In this document: in pieces, positions 39,240 to 52,130 of the stretch
Position numbering within the stretch: position 1 is the stretch's first letter
Layout: the number at the start of each line of letters is the position of its first letter
NCBI GenBank assembly: GCA_965153455.1
Contig: OZ234496.1
Location: 20,266,304 to 20,330,303, forward strand
Direction: 5' to 3'
From: Sphagnum compactum
Lineage: Eukaryota > Bryophyta > Sphagnopsida > Sphagnales
Length of the DNA stretch: 64,000 nucleotides
The notes under the pieces: model-generated
Told to the model about the DNA's origin: nothing
The model's input: the letters and a program-made list of their open reading frames with translations, nothing else
Databases searched by the model: none
Made by a program: the position numbers and the translations under genes

Positions 39240-39690
39240 AAGTGCGTGTTGGCATGGTGGCAATTCCTCCCATGTGGTGGTCACCAAACTGATTTCGACA
39301 TTTGCACCATGTTGAATTTGATGTCAAATTCATTTTCATTCGGAAAATTAATGAAATTACATGAAAACTTGGTTGAAATACGTCCTATTTGGTGGCCACC
39401 AAATGTGTTTTATTTCCCAGCTTGTTGAGTTTGGTGTCAAATTCAAGTTCTTATTGAAAATTTATGCAATTACATGAAAACTTGGTTGAAATACGTCCTA
39501 TTTGGTGGCCACCAAATGGGTTTTATTTCCTAGCTTGTTGAGTTTGGTGTCAAATTCAAGTTCTTATTGAAAATTTAGGCAATTACATGAAAATTTGGTT
39601 GAAATACATCCTATTTGGTGGCCACTAGATGGGTTTTGTTCCTTAGCCTGTTGAGTTTAGTGTCAAATTTAGTTTATGCAAGAATTGATT
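39240..39690. repeat. Tandem array, 113-bp period, four units
   Basis: The landmark TATTTGGTGGCCACCAAAT recurs at about 39386, 39499 and 39612 (113 bp apart), with a diverged first unit at about 39271. Each unit also holds CTTGTTGAGTTTGGTGTCAA and ACATGAAAACTTGGTTGAAA. A single diverged copy lies at about 40660-40735. The core is a 10-bp palindrome, GGTGGCCACC. Confidence 0.85.
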
Positions 39691-41737
39691 GAAACAAAAC
39701 ATGAAATTTTGACTTTGATGGCTTTGATGAAGATTTATAAGAAAATCATAATGAATTTTTTTTTTTTAATGACTAATTTGTTTGAATTGTTGTTTTACAT
39801 AATGAAAATTTATTATTGCCCCAAGGTAGTAGTGATGCTGGATGGCTTGAAAATACTGTCCAAAATACTAGTTTTCACTAGGTACCATTATTCAAGGAAT
39901 GAAGGCAACTAGCAACCACATGAATATTGGAAAAAAATTTGAAAAACTTGTAGTGCATCTCACACACTTCAAAACTTCACCAAGGAATTTTCATTGAGTT
40001 TAACTTTTAGTGGGTTTGTGGAAGTTTATGTGAAAATGAAATACTTGTCTACATCAAATCAATTATCTTTGAATATGGACAACTTGAACACATTTTATCC
40101 ATTTTGATTCGAAATTTTATTTTTAACAATTGACAATAAACCTTTCTTTTGACTAATATATTGAATGATCTAGACATAATGAGGAGCTACTATGGTGTTA
40201 AGAATATGGCACCCAGACATTGTTTTTGTCCACCTAACAAAATACCATTTCTTTTTCAATGCGTTGGGGCCACCACCTCTCATTATATTTGGCACATTAT
40301 GTATTAGTGACCTACAATTTTATTTTGTGCAAATTAGGTAGGTACCAAATGGCATAATCTGGTTTATGCATTGGTCTTAAAAGGGTTGATAAGGGGTTTG
40401 TAGGATGTTTGGTCTTCATGAAATACACTTGGAAGATCGGAAGTGTTTTAGGGATGGAACCTGGGATGGTCATAGACGACCCTTTGGTGGGAAAATTTTG
40501 AACTTAGTGACACATGTCTAAAGTAGTAGTTCTTCTTTTGTAGTACCTTTCAGTAGTGCAACAACATCCATGGGGAGGTAATGTTTTTCTATGCACCAAA
40601 GAAATTAACGATGCACGATTTCAAGACTAGACACTATGTTTACATAAATCATATCCGATTATGCAAATTACATGAAAAGATGGTTGAAATATGTCCTATT
40701 TGATGGCCACCAAATGTGATTTCACCTCCCTTCGTGTATTGAATTAAGTTCAAAATTGAATTAAAGTTCAGAATTAATTAAATATGTGTTGTAAGGGAAA
40801 TTTACTAAAATGCAATTTTTTTGATTTAGTCCAAAAATGGTCAACATGTGCGAAGTCATGCAAACAACATACTTGCAGCCAATTATTACGAAAAAATTGC
40901 TTGAATTGCATATATACAATGTGTGCAATCAATGTTCCATATAATTTTCAACTTATAGACATTAAAGTTTTATTGACATTGTGAGCTTCATTTGAAAACC
41001 TTTAATTACAATCTCTACATTTAGACTTTACCATCAACTCCAACTTTGAAGTATCATCAAGCTCTAAAATAGCTCCAATTAGTAGTTTGGTCCCACCATC
41101 AATCCTTCACAACCAATTCTACATTAGATCAATTTTGCATTTCACAACTTTCGCAAAAGACATTTAATTAATAAATGTAACATCTTTCAATGAATTTGAC
41201 CCTTTAAACACAACAATTTCTATCAAGGCTTGTTTTAGAACAACCAATGTTATTATCATTGGTTCATGTCACAAGTACAATTTGAAGGACAAAAATGGAA
41301 TTAGTAGATTAACATTTGTCCCAAGTAGCAGAAAGCTCAAAACAAATACTCGAATAAAAATCACCCAAACCAATCATCTATTTATTAAGGAAAGTTGTTT
41401 GTTTGCTTTGTTTACCACCTTGAAATCTCCCAAACCACAACATCCCCTATTGCACATATGGTATCATTGAAAAACCTTTAATAATAATGGACATGATCAC
41501 ATGTAGATTAAGCATGACTACACTAGGTAGCTAGAGTAGGTAACTAGGTTAAGTAAATAGATTTAGTAGTTATGGCATTGACATGTGTCACATGGGCATT
41601 GGTAGGTTTCCATAAAAACAAGTTAGCCAATGTGTGCTATGTGTATGGTAGGAAACTTTCAAAGTTATATATATTGAAAATTTTGAATGGATTAATAATA
41701 TAAAGTGACATGTCACTACAACAAATATGTGTTTTTA
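39691..41737. other. No gene seen
   Basis: AT-rich intergenic DNA apart from the outlying copy of the 113-bp repeat near 40.7 kb and a short TAGGTA-rich patch at about 41515-41575. Confidence 0.4.
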
Positions 41738-43583
41738 CACTAGTTTTTTTGACTAAGTTTAGTCATTTTTAGTCACATCAAACAATGGACAATCACAATT
41801 TTATTTTCTTTCTAGGTGACATTATTGGCAAATCACGTTAGTCGATGTCACAAGCCTTTGAATCCCCAAACTCATGGGTTTTGTTTTTAATGTGCTCCAA
41901 GTAAGATTTGAACCCACAACTTTCTTGGCCACACTCCAAGGCCTTAACCACTAAGCCATCACTTCACATGATGACAAAAATTCATGAATTTTTGTCATGA
42001 AAATTCATGACATTGCAAAATATATAAACACATATTTTGAACAAAAAAATGAATTTGTTTTTATTATCACTATTTGATTTAATTGATTTGTTAGGTTTAT
42101 TATTACATTGAACTTTGTAAATTTTTTAAATATGTGTAAATCATAATTGTTTTAGATACTCATTAATCAACAAATGCATCATTGGAAACTGTGAATTGAG
42201 TTATATATTCAAATATTGTTTAAACACATCTAATTTATTAATTTTCATGAAACTTTGTGATTTTTTTCCATTTCAAAATGTACAATAACTAAGATGGTTT
42301 TAAATATTTTCACAATTACCTCAAAGTTTTAAATTGCTTTAGTTTCAAAACATGAATAAATAATTAAATCATTTCATTTAAAAATTCATGCATAATGTAT
42401 CAAATCTTTGATTGAGTTAATTATAATCTATAATTATTTAGGCAAAAATAATTTATTATCATAATCATATTGAACCTTGTGGTTCCTTTCAATTTCAAAA
42501 AGTTTTCAATATTTGTTTCAAAAATTCAAATGAAGTTTTTTTTTCTGGCTTGGGTTAAAAGTTTTTCATATAATTATTTGGGTACATTTGGTTTCCTTAC
42601 TTTCATCATTGACTTCAATTCTATAATATTTAGACATTCCATTAATTTACATATTTTGATTTATGCCACATATTTATCAAAAATCAATGTTTTAACAAAA
42701 TATCTTTAAAATATCATTAAAAAAAATTTACTTTTGAAATTATGGTATTAAAATTTGTATGCCCTCAATGGTATATCAATGTTTGTGATAAAAATAAAAG
42801 AATTGAATTCAATGTTAGAATGATTTTGTAGTAACAATGGATTTTATTATAATTTTGTAAATAAATAAAATCCTATTTTTAAAATTTCAATTTAAATGAG
42901 ACATTGTACATTAATTTTGTTCTGTTTTTATTAAACTAAAAGAAGTTACTTATTTTATTATTCCGTTTTACTTGTGTGACATGTCATTTGATCATAAATA
43001 AATAAATAAAGAGATGGTTTAATTTGGGTCTAATTTAATTTGGACATATATATGCATTCAATTGATTCATCACAAATACAAATTGAATCATGAAATTTGA
43101 ATAATTCAAGAATAGCATGTACATTTAATTAATTATTATGATTCATTTTCCATAATTTTGATAAAAGTAGAAATTTTTAATTAATACTCCATTTTTTCAT
43201 TACCTTTTTTTCAAATTTTCTCCCTCATAAATTATTTATTTATTTGAATAATTATGAATAATAATTGAAATCATGATAACTATGTCTTTTGTCATTTTTT
43301 TGTAATGAAATTTTTAAAATGAGAACATGATTTTTTTTCCATGTTATTAATACTGCATCATTAAAAATAACATTATAATCATGTGTGTTATATTTTATGA
43401 CTAATTTTGGTCATGTTAGTTGTATTAATCAACATAGACAAATGCACGTAGGTAGTCACATTTATCACGTGTGCAAAATATTGTTTGATTTGACTAAAAT
43501 GCTAGATTTTTTAATCACAACGAACATTGCTACTTTTGATCTTAATCATGATGGACACATTTAGTCATTTCTGATTACTAGTG
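41738..43583. mobile_element. Probable second CACTA-like non-autonomous element
   Basis: The left end CACTAGT and the right end ACTAGTG are inverted. Further in, the two ends share TTTTAGTC(A/C)(A/C)ATCAAACAAT in inverted orientation (left about 41766-41790, right complement about 43475-43500). TTTAGTC words are repeated near both ends, like subterminal repeats. The TIRs are short and diverged, and the flanking trinucleotides (TTA and TAT) do not match, so the class is uncertain. The interior is AT-rich and encodes no transposase. Confidence 0.4.
41893..41965 (-). repeat. tRNA-like sequence (SINE head or tRNA relic)
   Basis: On the minus strand a Pol III A box, TGGCTTAGTGG (41958-41948), and a B box core, GGTTCAAATC (41914-41905), are 33 nt apart. 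They sit in a tRNA-sized stretch starting GTGATGGCTTAGTGG. The acceptor arm does not pair, so it is not a functional tRNA. The start resembles the SINE at 14.2 kb. It lies within the left part of the probable CACTA-like element. Confidence 0.5.
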
Positions 43584-43828
43584 TATTCCAAATATTGACT
43601 CTATATGAATTAAACATGATGTTAGTAGCATAAAAACCATGTTTTTGTAATAATGCATGGCACAATTTACATATGTAACAATTTTTGACCAAGTACACCG
43701 ATATCATTACTTAATTTTTTGACAAGATTGGAATGCCACATGTACAACATATTCAAAATCATAACGCATTATTTATTGCCGTATATATGGTGTTTATAGA
43801 TATGTTGCTTGTGTCATGCATAATTAGT

Positions 43829-43965
43829 TGAAATTTAATTTACAAAAAGTTGAATTATAGTATAAATTTAGTTGACAAAAAATTGAATTGTAGTCAAAAT
43901 TTAGTTAACAAAAAGTGAAATTATACTTGAAATTTAGTGACAAAAAGTTGAATTACAATCATGAT
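43829..43965. repeat. Short tandem repeat, about 33-bp period, four units
   Basis: AATTTAGTTGACAAAAAATT and variants recur four times (about 43830, 43863, 43897 and 43930), each followed by GAATT(A/G)TA. Related AAATCTAGTCAAA words recur at about 44670-44730. Confidence 0.65.
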
Positions 43966-46900
43966 TATAAAACTACCAAAACTAGAATGTGGGGACAATA
44001 CACCCAATTGAAATTAACTAGAGAAAATAAAATCATAATACAAACATAACTTGCTTATCATCATCAACTAAGAGCGCAAATCCTATAATGTCCATGTGAT
44101 GAATGGTGCAATTATAAGTTGACAAATAATTCAATAACATCATAATGCATCAAGGACAATTGCCCAATCAAAAAACTATACAAGAAAACATTACTCACAC
44201 ATGAAAATGGTCCCATTTACATCCCAAATGCATTAATGTTAATAAATATTTGTTGGAATGATGAAAATAATCTCCCACAAGGAAATTGTTGTATGCCAAT
44301 GCATTAATGTTAATGTGGACCCATTGTTGGCTTGTTTAAGTGCTTGAATTACTGTTTTATTGGCCCATGTTCCAACTTTGTAAGCTTACTTGTGTCTGCA
44401 CCTTATAATTTTGAATTGAAAAAAATGAAAGTTGTTGAAAAATAAAAAAACTTAATAGGAATCAAAATAATAATGTGCATCAAGAAAAAAATTATCCATT
44501 AGTTGTAAACACATTTTGATTCTAAAATCTTCATCAATAGTTTAAATTAATTAAACTAACAACAAAGAAAGAAAAACACCTTGGAAGATGGAAAAAAATG
44601 AACTTACATAATTGGCAAATTGGCACACATCTTAGTTTACCTTACACATAGTCGATACATAATCAAAACCCAATTGAAATCTAGTCAAACTTAATCAAAA
44701 CTCAATTGAAATCTAGTCAAATTTAGTCAATTCAAAAAATTCATATCCAAATAGAATACAACTTTTCACTCCATGTGCATTTATAATTTTGTTTTGAAGT
44801 GTTCAAGTTTTAGTGTAACGTTTGCAACATTATTTGGAAAAAATAAAATTAAAAAAAGGCATGTTGAAAAAATAGGTTTTATTCATTTGCCTACATACTT
44901 GAATGCCATTGACATGCATTGATGGTTGAAAAACTTTATAACTTTGGTTCTTCACTAGTGGAGAAAAAAAAAACCAAAAAAAGTTCAAAGAAAACAAAAA
45001 CGAAAGGCAACATGGTGGGGAGTATGGTGGAATTTTCACAAAAACAACATGGTAAAAAGGTCTAGGGTTTTATCAGTTTTCAAGGTTTCCTTGGTAAAAA
45101 AGCTATTTATAAAGAAATAACATGTAACATATTTTTCTATGCTATCTACATGTTAATAGAAAAATGACATGTAACATGGTAAAATGGTTTAGGGTTTTAT
45201 GATTTTAAAGATTTTCCTTGGTAAAAAAGTTATCTATAAAAAAAGGTTATTGACATATTTAGGATAACCTTAAACATTCAAATATTCTTAAGCTCCTTTT
45301 AAGAATATTTAAACATTTACAAAGTTTGTGAATGACATGCGTGATGATGGCTTCAAAAGCTTGGTGAGCTTCATGTTACCCACAATTACTTACATTGACA
45401 TCATATGACCTTAATATGCTTAATAAGTAGATAGTTCAAAGAGTGCAAACATTTGAAAAGAAGAAAAAACAACTTGAGCATAATGAGGAAAAGAAAATCA
45501 TTTAAAACTAAATTGATAATGAAAGTTTGAACCCCCAAAATGAAAGACTTGAAGTTCCTTTGCATGCAAAAAACAAGCTACATTTTTTGAAAAAGTTCAC
45601 GAATTAATGAATTACATGTGAGTTTGAACTTAGACACAAGTTGGGCTTAAGAAATAATAAAAGAAAATTAAATTAAACTAGAGCAAAGGGAAAGCTCAAA
45701 GTTTGAATGGAAGTGCAGTGTAAAATGGAGTCTCATTACATGGTTATATAGTTGGGATGTTGATCCAAATTTTAATTATGCAAATTGACATGGTTCCACC
45801 TCGTTGTCAATTTTAACGAATGTAAAATTTGAATTTCCCACCAACACATTGTTACCACTATTATATATCATCCATCCATTCATATATTTGTATTAGATCA
45901 TACATTCATCCATGGGTCCATTCACGATTAAAGTACCAAAAAGGAATGTCCAACTTTTTTAAGATTTCAAAAGACAACTCTGAATTTTTTTTTATCTTAC
46001 ATTATTACAGTTGTAATGGATTGTTGTATGTTAATAGATAAAATGATGTTTTGTCAAATTAATAAAAATATTTAAAAATAATTTGGATACTATATAAATG
46101 TCATTTTGAGTCTTATAAACTAACTATACAATGTGTCTGAATTGCACTTTTTTTAAAAGGAATAAAAAGGAATGTATAAAATCATACAATTGATTTCAAA
46201 CTATTTTACAACAAAAACATCCCCCTTCTATGAAATTACATGTTCATTGGATGAACTTGATGAAAAACCGAATCATACAGAAATGTCAAAGTTTTGAAAT
46301 TTTGAAAGAAAGGGCTGCAAGACAAAGGATTCATTTTTTTAACCATTTGACAAAATTTAAATTATGTTCAATGGGTTCAAAATGTCTAACTTTATGTGTA
46401 GGTCACATGTGCAGGAAATAATTTCTTAAAAAACATGTTTAATTGTCCATTGAAATTTATTTTGGGAGTTTTTAGGACTTTTTACATTTCTAACTATAAA
46501 CCAAAATATTCATACAAAATTATGTATGATATGGAAATTCACCATTATCATATGAATTATTTTAAATTGGACTAATCAATTTTTCTCACTTAAATTTGTT
46601 TCAAATACATATTATTTGCAAAAAGTAACCCCACAAAAGTCCTGGAATCCTTTTTCCTTTCTTTGGTACCCCAATCATGAATGGACTCCCATATAATATG
46701 CCACATCATCCATTCATCCAAATTCATCCATCCATTCATTTCCCAAGCCATTTCCACGAAAACAATGTACAAGGTTCACCAACATAATTGAACCTTTGTT
46801 AAGCTAGGTTAACTTGCTTAGCTTAATTAACTACCTTAGCCTACCTAACTAGTTACCCTACTTGGCTCAGCTTAGGTAGGTAGATAGATAATAGGTTATA

Positions 46901-48051
46901 AGTTATCTAATTAGGTGAATTGACAATTAATATGTAAGGAGGAACAAATATAAGTAAGAAGGTTATTTATTAGTTACTTTATTGATATCCTACCTACATA
47001 TTAAATAAGTATGTAACCTATGTACTAATCTATAAGTTACATTCTTACCTACCATTACCTACACCCTACTTCCATATACTTTGCAAAGGAAAGGCATGTG
47101 AACTTTGTGTTGGACATGTTTTAGTTATTATAATCGTATTCACAATGAGTCCCTTAAACTAAGATGTGTACATGTTGTCTTACCCTCGAATTTTCTATCC
47201 ACAAATGCTAATAGACACTAGCGACAATTGTGCATATGTATGACGAAAATTGCACAGATTTCACAATCTTGATTCAGCTCTTGCAGCAAGGTGTAGATCA
47301 TCATCGTCATTGTAGAAGCAAAGTAGTTTATGCTGCTTCAGCAAGAAGCATAGTCCAGATTTCACAATGTAGATTCTTGAAGTTGCATGCAAACAGTTCT
47401 GATGATGGGTTGTTTGCATACAACTCCAAAGCTTGATCCACCATCTTTGCATAACTGTTTAGTTTCATAGCTTGTTACAGATTACAGAGAGCATTAGCAG
47501 GGAGGCTACAAAATCATGGCAAAAGATATCTTATGCAGAAACATCTTGCAGAGATTATTCCTTACATGAGGAAAACATGACTGCCAGTCTTTCTGACTCG
47601 TATATGTAGTAGCTCCCCAAGAGTCGAGAATTTTGCCTCCTCCCAATCAATCTAAATGTTTTTCTTATGTCTGATTCCATGGGAGGGTGTGGAGGATCAC
47701 AGACAGACACAACTCTCGAGGTGCCAGATGGATTTTGTTGTCCAAGACCAGCACACAACAGCATCAGAGAGCACTCTTGACGTAAGCATTTTCATCAAAG
47801 ACAGCAGCAATGTCTCACTCATCATGCAGAGCATGTGACAAATGGCAGATTTTTCTCATTTGTCACCTGTAAGTCCCCTGCGTTTCACTGTTACTCAATC
47901 TACTTGATTCACTCTTACATATGCTTTCTTGTGTCCTTCAGCCAGTGCAGCTCTGGCCATTTTAAAGGACATGAGGAAAAAAAGAATTGGGGACCCCAGG
48001 AAGGGCAGGCATAATGAAAATTCACTCAAAGAATCATTTCTGAACTAAGTG
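43966..48051. other. No gene seen; TAGGTA-rich patch
   Basis: About 4 kb of AT-rich DNA without a convincing gene. An irregular TAGGTA/ACCTAC patch occupies about 46800-47060. The last 800 bases are less AT-rich and may include former 3' flank of the transporter pseudogene. Confidence 0.4.
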
Positions 48052-48540
48052 TCAAGAGTCTTCACCAGTTGCGAGATTGTAGATTTGTGTTGCTATGCCA
48101 ATGATACTGATCACAATTGCCATGATAAGCATGCCCCAAGCAAGTGCATGGTTCTCGTGACCAATTTTGGCACTCCATTTTGAAGTAGACCTCCTCAGCA
48201 CAACCAATGCTGGGAACATGAAACCAAGTGAGTCCTGTTGTAGCACCTGTGAATTGAAACGAAACACATCTGTTGGGTACCACAGTTGATCCTATGAAAA
48301 CCAATGTCAAGAGCAGAGATGTAAGTATTGAGAATCTTAAGTTGCTTTTAGCCAGTGCAAGTGCCCGAGGAAAAAACACACCATCAATTGTCTGCCTCAA
48401 TGAATAGTGAATTACTGGAAAGACGAGCATTAGTGAACAGCATAGACAATTCGGATCACATCATTCAAGACATGGCTAAATCGAATGCTCAGGTTGGTGT
48501 CAAAGTTAGCAAGAACATCTGAGGCTGTGAGGCTATCAGA
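48052..48540 (-). pseudogene. C-terminal remnant of an AVT/SLC38-type amino acid transporter
   Basis: Three minus-strand frames in succession give the C-terminal third of a plant vacuolar-type amino acid/auxin permease. The first, from 48540, contains TASDVLANFDTNL and HVLNDVIRIVYAVH. The second begins MLVFPVIHYSLRQTIDGVFFP and ends VSFQFTGATTG. The third contains SLGFMFPALVVLRR and the last membrane span, LIMAIVISIIGIATQIYNL, before a stop at 48052-48054. Frameshifts lie at about 48432 (one base missing) and about 48235. The upstream two thirds of the transporter could not be found in the next 1-2 kb, so this is a truncated, frameshifted copy. Family recognition rests on the INxDGxxFP-like and FQFTGAT motifs. 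Confidence 0.7.
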
Positions 48541-51340
48541 ACCCGCTTCCATTGGCTATATGATCAATTCTGTGAGGCTTGTGGCCACTTGTTTTTGTTA
48601 TTAGAAGACAAAAAATCTCCCATGGCCCATGTGCCCCCGCTTAATGAGGAGGGCCTTTGTGGCCTTTTTTCCTAAATCATTTGTTAGTTGGAGAAACTCT
48701 TTCATTTCAAACTTTAGTCCTGGGATTCCAAATATAGTCTAAACTGCTGAATTGCTTTCTTTTGTATGAGACTCTATTAGACCAATCTTTGTGATATCAA
48801 TCCATTACCACGGTTTAACTATTATGTCAGTGTTTATTCCAGGTTTCTCCCAGCGCCCACTAATATCCTGCCATTCTAGTACTTGGCAACAAGTCTCTTG
48901 CCCAAAGTTGTGTAATGTCAATAAGGAAGGGATGAAAACCACATCATGAGAAGACTTCAACACTCTCCTCCATCCTCCCCCTTTCCATGCACTTCAACTG
49001 CCTTTCATTGGCACCTTGTGTGACTCATCTGAGCTGGTCCTTAATATGTCTTCCAAGTTCAATTGCAAATCTCTTCGTCAAACCTTGCAAACAATTGAAA
49101 GACTATTATAAATTATTGTGTTCTCCTGGAGTTTGCCATTACAGAGATTGAATCGGGAATTCATTGCAACAATAAGTTTTTCAAATATTATGACCCGGGA
49201 TTCTATCCTTAAATTTTCACTTTTACAGATTCAATTCGGAATTATCACCTTATTTATGATTTATTCTCATGCCTCTAGTTTTGAGTACATGTTTTAAAGG
49301 GGAGTAGCTTGAAATTCAAATGGAAGCATTATTTGCTACAAAGAGTAATTCATCTAGACTGTTAACATGTGTAGAAATTGTAATATCCACATTCATTACT
49401 TGAGTTTCACAAGAAAGTAACAATTATTTTATTTTTGTTGCTTATTCACATTCGACAAAGAATAGTGGCCATTGGAGAGTATGCATCAAATGTGTACTCC
49501 AAGTATTATAACAAGGATTGGAGTAGAACGAAAATGTATAGGATATTGAAGACAATGAGGAACGAACAAGAAGAATATCCTTGTAATTTCCAAAATGAAT
49601 CCAAGACATCAACCTGTATTATGTTATTTGAAGGAGAGAACTAGACAGAAGAGGTCACGGAGATTGATAACCAAAACAAGAATCCAAAGTTAAATGTAGA
49701 AAGCCAAGTATTTCAATGTCACTTCAAGCACCCGTCATCATGTGAATGAGGATGAAGCCTACTGGTGCATATATATCACCTTAGCTGTTAGAAAATTGCT
49801 TATAGGTGGTGATTGCAAATATCTTCGACATTGACCAAAGGAGGGGCTCCCTTGCACCCAATCAATTCTCAATTAGTTACATTACAGAAGGTTTTTTCTC
49901 TGTTTTGATGGAATGAATAGCAGACTAATAACTAACATACCTAAGTATGATGGGTTTTGAAAATTTTAACAATATGTATTAAACTTTTTTGTACATGGTT
50001 TTTGAGTGTAAAGAGAATTGCAAATATTCTTTTTTGCACTACGAGAACCTTTATCTAAGTCTTGCATGGTAATTTGGAAATCATGCCTCTCCTGAAATCA
50101 TTATGAAACTCTAAGCTTACGGATAATAAATGTATCAATTCGGAAATATCCCTCAAGTGGTGGATATATTTTTCCAGAATTTGTTTTTGACACGTACACT
50201 CGCACAACATTAGTTCGGACTTGGCAAACAACTATGAAATAGAAAGGAGTATTTGTCCGAAAAGAGCACCTGGAGTGCTAGAAATTTGGGCCCCAACGTC
50301 CTTGGGGCAGTAGTCAATGGTTTGAGTACTATTTAAAAGGAAACCTTATGCTGTTGTAGTCAAGTTCAATCAAGGTCCTATTAATTATCAATGTACATTG
50401 CAAGCTTGCAACCTACAGTTTCGCTTCAGCATAAGCGGAATACTGTACTCGAGTTGACAATCTTAAATGCTGCATGACTTCAACGAGGCGCTCATTGATA
50501 TTAAACTAATATTGCACAAGAATAAATTCAGATAATATATCAAACGAAGTATTACTGTTCAATACAGTAGATAATATCAGACGAATTATTACTGTTCACC
50601 ATAGTACTAGAATTTTCAGATATATAAACTGAAGTATCAATGTTCAATATGGTACTAGATGCAGGTAAACATTCAGATATGTCATTTGTAATAGGACTGA
50701 TCTCAATATATACTTGCTAGAATATTCTACCTGCAGCACAACAGGATTCACATCTTGTGCCAGAAACGGTGTCGATTTGAGTTACAAAGGCAATATGCTG
50801 TATAGCGCAAGTTTATATCAGTACCAGTAGTAAATGTACCAGGAAGTTCAATAATAACGAACTCACAGTTCAACCAGTAATTACACACCGAGGTGAACAT
50901 CCTCAAGATTATATGAGACCAAATGAATGTACTACGTGATTCAACAGTCTCTCCTCTGACAGGAGTTAGAGCTGCCACTAAAGCAGCAAGTGCTTAAGAA
51001 TCTGAAGCTAATTCCAGTGTGATTTTGTGGTGCGCCGCGTTAGTTGATTTTTATTTATATGATCCAAGTAGCAGCTGGCTGCAGTAGAAGTAATCGACAG
51101 TCGACAAAAAGTGCATTCGACTAAGTACCAGCTCGCAAGTGGATTCTACGAGATCTAGTGTTGCCTACGATTCACACACAGCTGTTCGAGCACGTCGACA
51201 TTTCCCATGCCAGAGCTGCTTTTTCACAAGCAAGTTCAGTACTCAGGGAAACTAGGAGACAACCAAATTGCGGGGCCTAAACTTCGAATTCGTTTGTTGT
51301 TGAAATTGAGGAGGAAAAGCAGGATATCTTGAAATTCTGG
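48541..51340. other. No gene seen; minor repeats at 50.5-50.7 kb
   Basis: No convincing exon. At about 50525-50690 the words TATTACTGTTCA, AGATAATATCA and GTACTAGA recur two or three times each in degenerate tandem order. Confidence 0.4.
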
Positions 51341-51343
51341 AGC

Positions 51344-51350
51344 TATAAAT
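51344..51350 (+). promoter_or_regulatory. TATA box of the small secreted-peptide gene
   Basis: TATAAAT lies 67 bases before the ATG at 51417, leaving room for a start about 30 bases downstream and a short leader. Confidence 0.5.
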
Positions 51351-51416
51351 TGGCGGGTCAGGAGCACATGTTTTCATTCTGGAAACTCTTACCTCGATAT
51401 TGAGCTAGATCTACAC

Positions 51417-51756
51417 ATGGGTCTTCGTGGGTATAAAGCTCCCATTGGAGTTTCACCTTTGCTCGTGATTGTTCTGCTTGCGTTCCATGCTTTGGTGCTG
51501 CCAGCAGCTAGCAGACCACTTCACGAGGCAGAAGCTACCGTACAGCCTGAGAAAGTCACTGTCGAGGCGTCTGAGGTGAGTCGTGATGTTTGCACAGCGG
51601 TAGCGGTTATTTTGGTAGTTGGCTGACGTCTGACACGTCTGTAAATTACGTTTTCCTGCTTAGAACCGGCTACCCACCGTCGTGAACATGAAGGACTTTA
51701 CATTTGAAAGGTGCAGCGACGGTAGTTTTGTGTGTATCTGGGATTTGTACACGTAA
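51417..51756 (+). CDS. Small secreted-peptide candidate (two exons)
   Basis: Exon 1 (51417-51575) encodes a typical signal peptide. A hydrophobic core, VSPLLVIVLLAFHALVLP, is followed by small residues (AAS), with probable cleavage near residue 32. Exon 1 ends at a good donor, GAG|GTGAGT. The nearest acceptor, after a pyrimidine tract (TTTTCCTGCTTAG), opens a phase-0 exon 2 (51664-51756), giving 83 residues and the C-terminus CSDGSFVCIWDLYT. A TATA box precedes it. The mature part is charged and contains two cysteines. I do not recognise CLE, RALF, PSK, CEP or IDA motifs, so no function is offered. The second exon is the weaker part of the model; another acceptor at about 51990 would give a different, shorter tail. 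Confidence 0.5.
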
Positions 51757-52012
51757 ACAACTGATAGCTGTGAATTGATGTGCACGTCGACTAGACCTCT
51801 GCAGCGGATTGAACTGCTGTGCTGATCGTAAGTTGCCTATTAAATCCTTCGAGTATGTGTCCAATGATGCAATGTAGAAAGGCATTTTAAAGCACTGGAC
51901 CTGCTGCTCGTCGTTTCCAATTCCAACAACATGTTAATTGATCTACGTGTAGAACACATTATGCATACATCTGAAACTGAGATGTTGCAGGTAAGAGCTG
52001 AAGAAGCGTCTG

Positions 52013-52130
52013 CTGATGAGTCGATGGACTGCTGATGAGTCGACGTCCATCGACGGCGTCGTCCGCGTGAGCAGAAATATGCTCGGTACGTGCACATTCC
52101 CAGCTGACCCGTCGTCGGTACGTGCAAGCT
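52013..52130. repeat. Short direct and inverted repeats downstream of the peptide gene
   Basis: CTGCTGATGAGTCGA occurs twice (about 52010 and 52030), and CGGTACGTGCA twice (about 52083 and 52113). GTCGATGGAC (52020-52029) and GTCCATCGAC (52045-52054) form a perfect 10-bp stem. Confidence 0.6.

Noticed and set aside
41714-41729. CACTACAACAAATATG as an alternative left end of the 41.7-43.6 kb element
   Set aside because: Its complement is absent at the right side, whereas CACTAGT at 41738 has an inverted counterpart.
52013-52075. Hammerhead-ribozyme-like sequence: CTGATGA followed by a perfect 10-bp stem
   Set aside because: The GAAA that must follow stem II is replaced by GGCG, and the GAAA further downstream does not close a stem. 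The core is incomplete.
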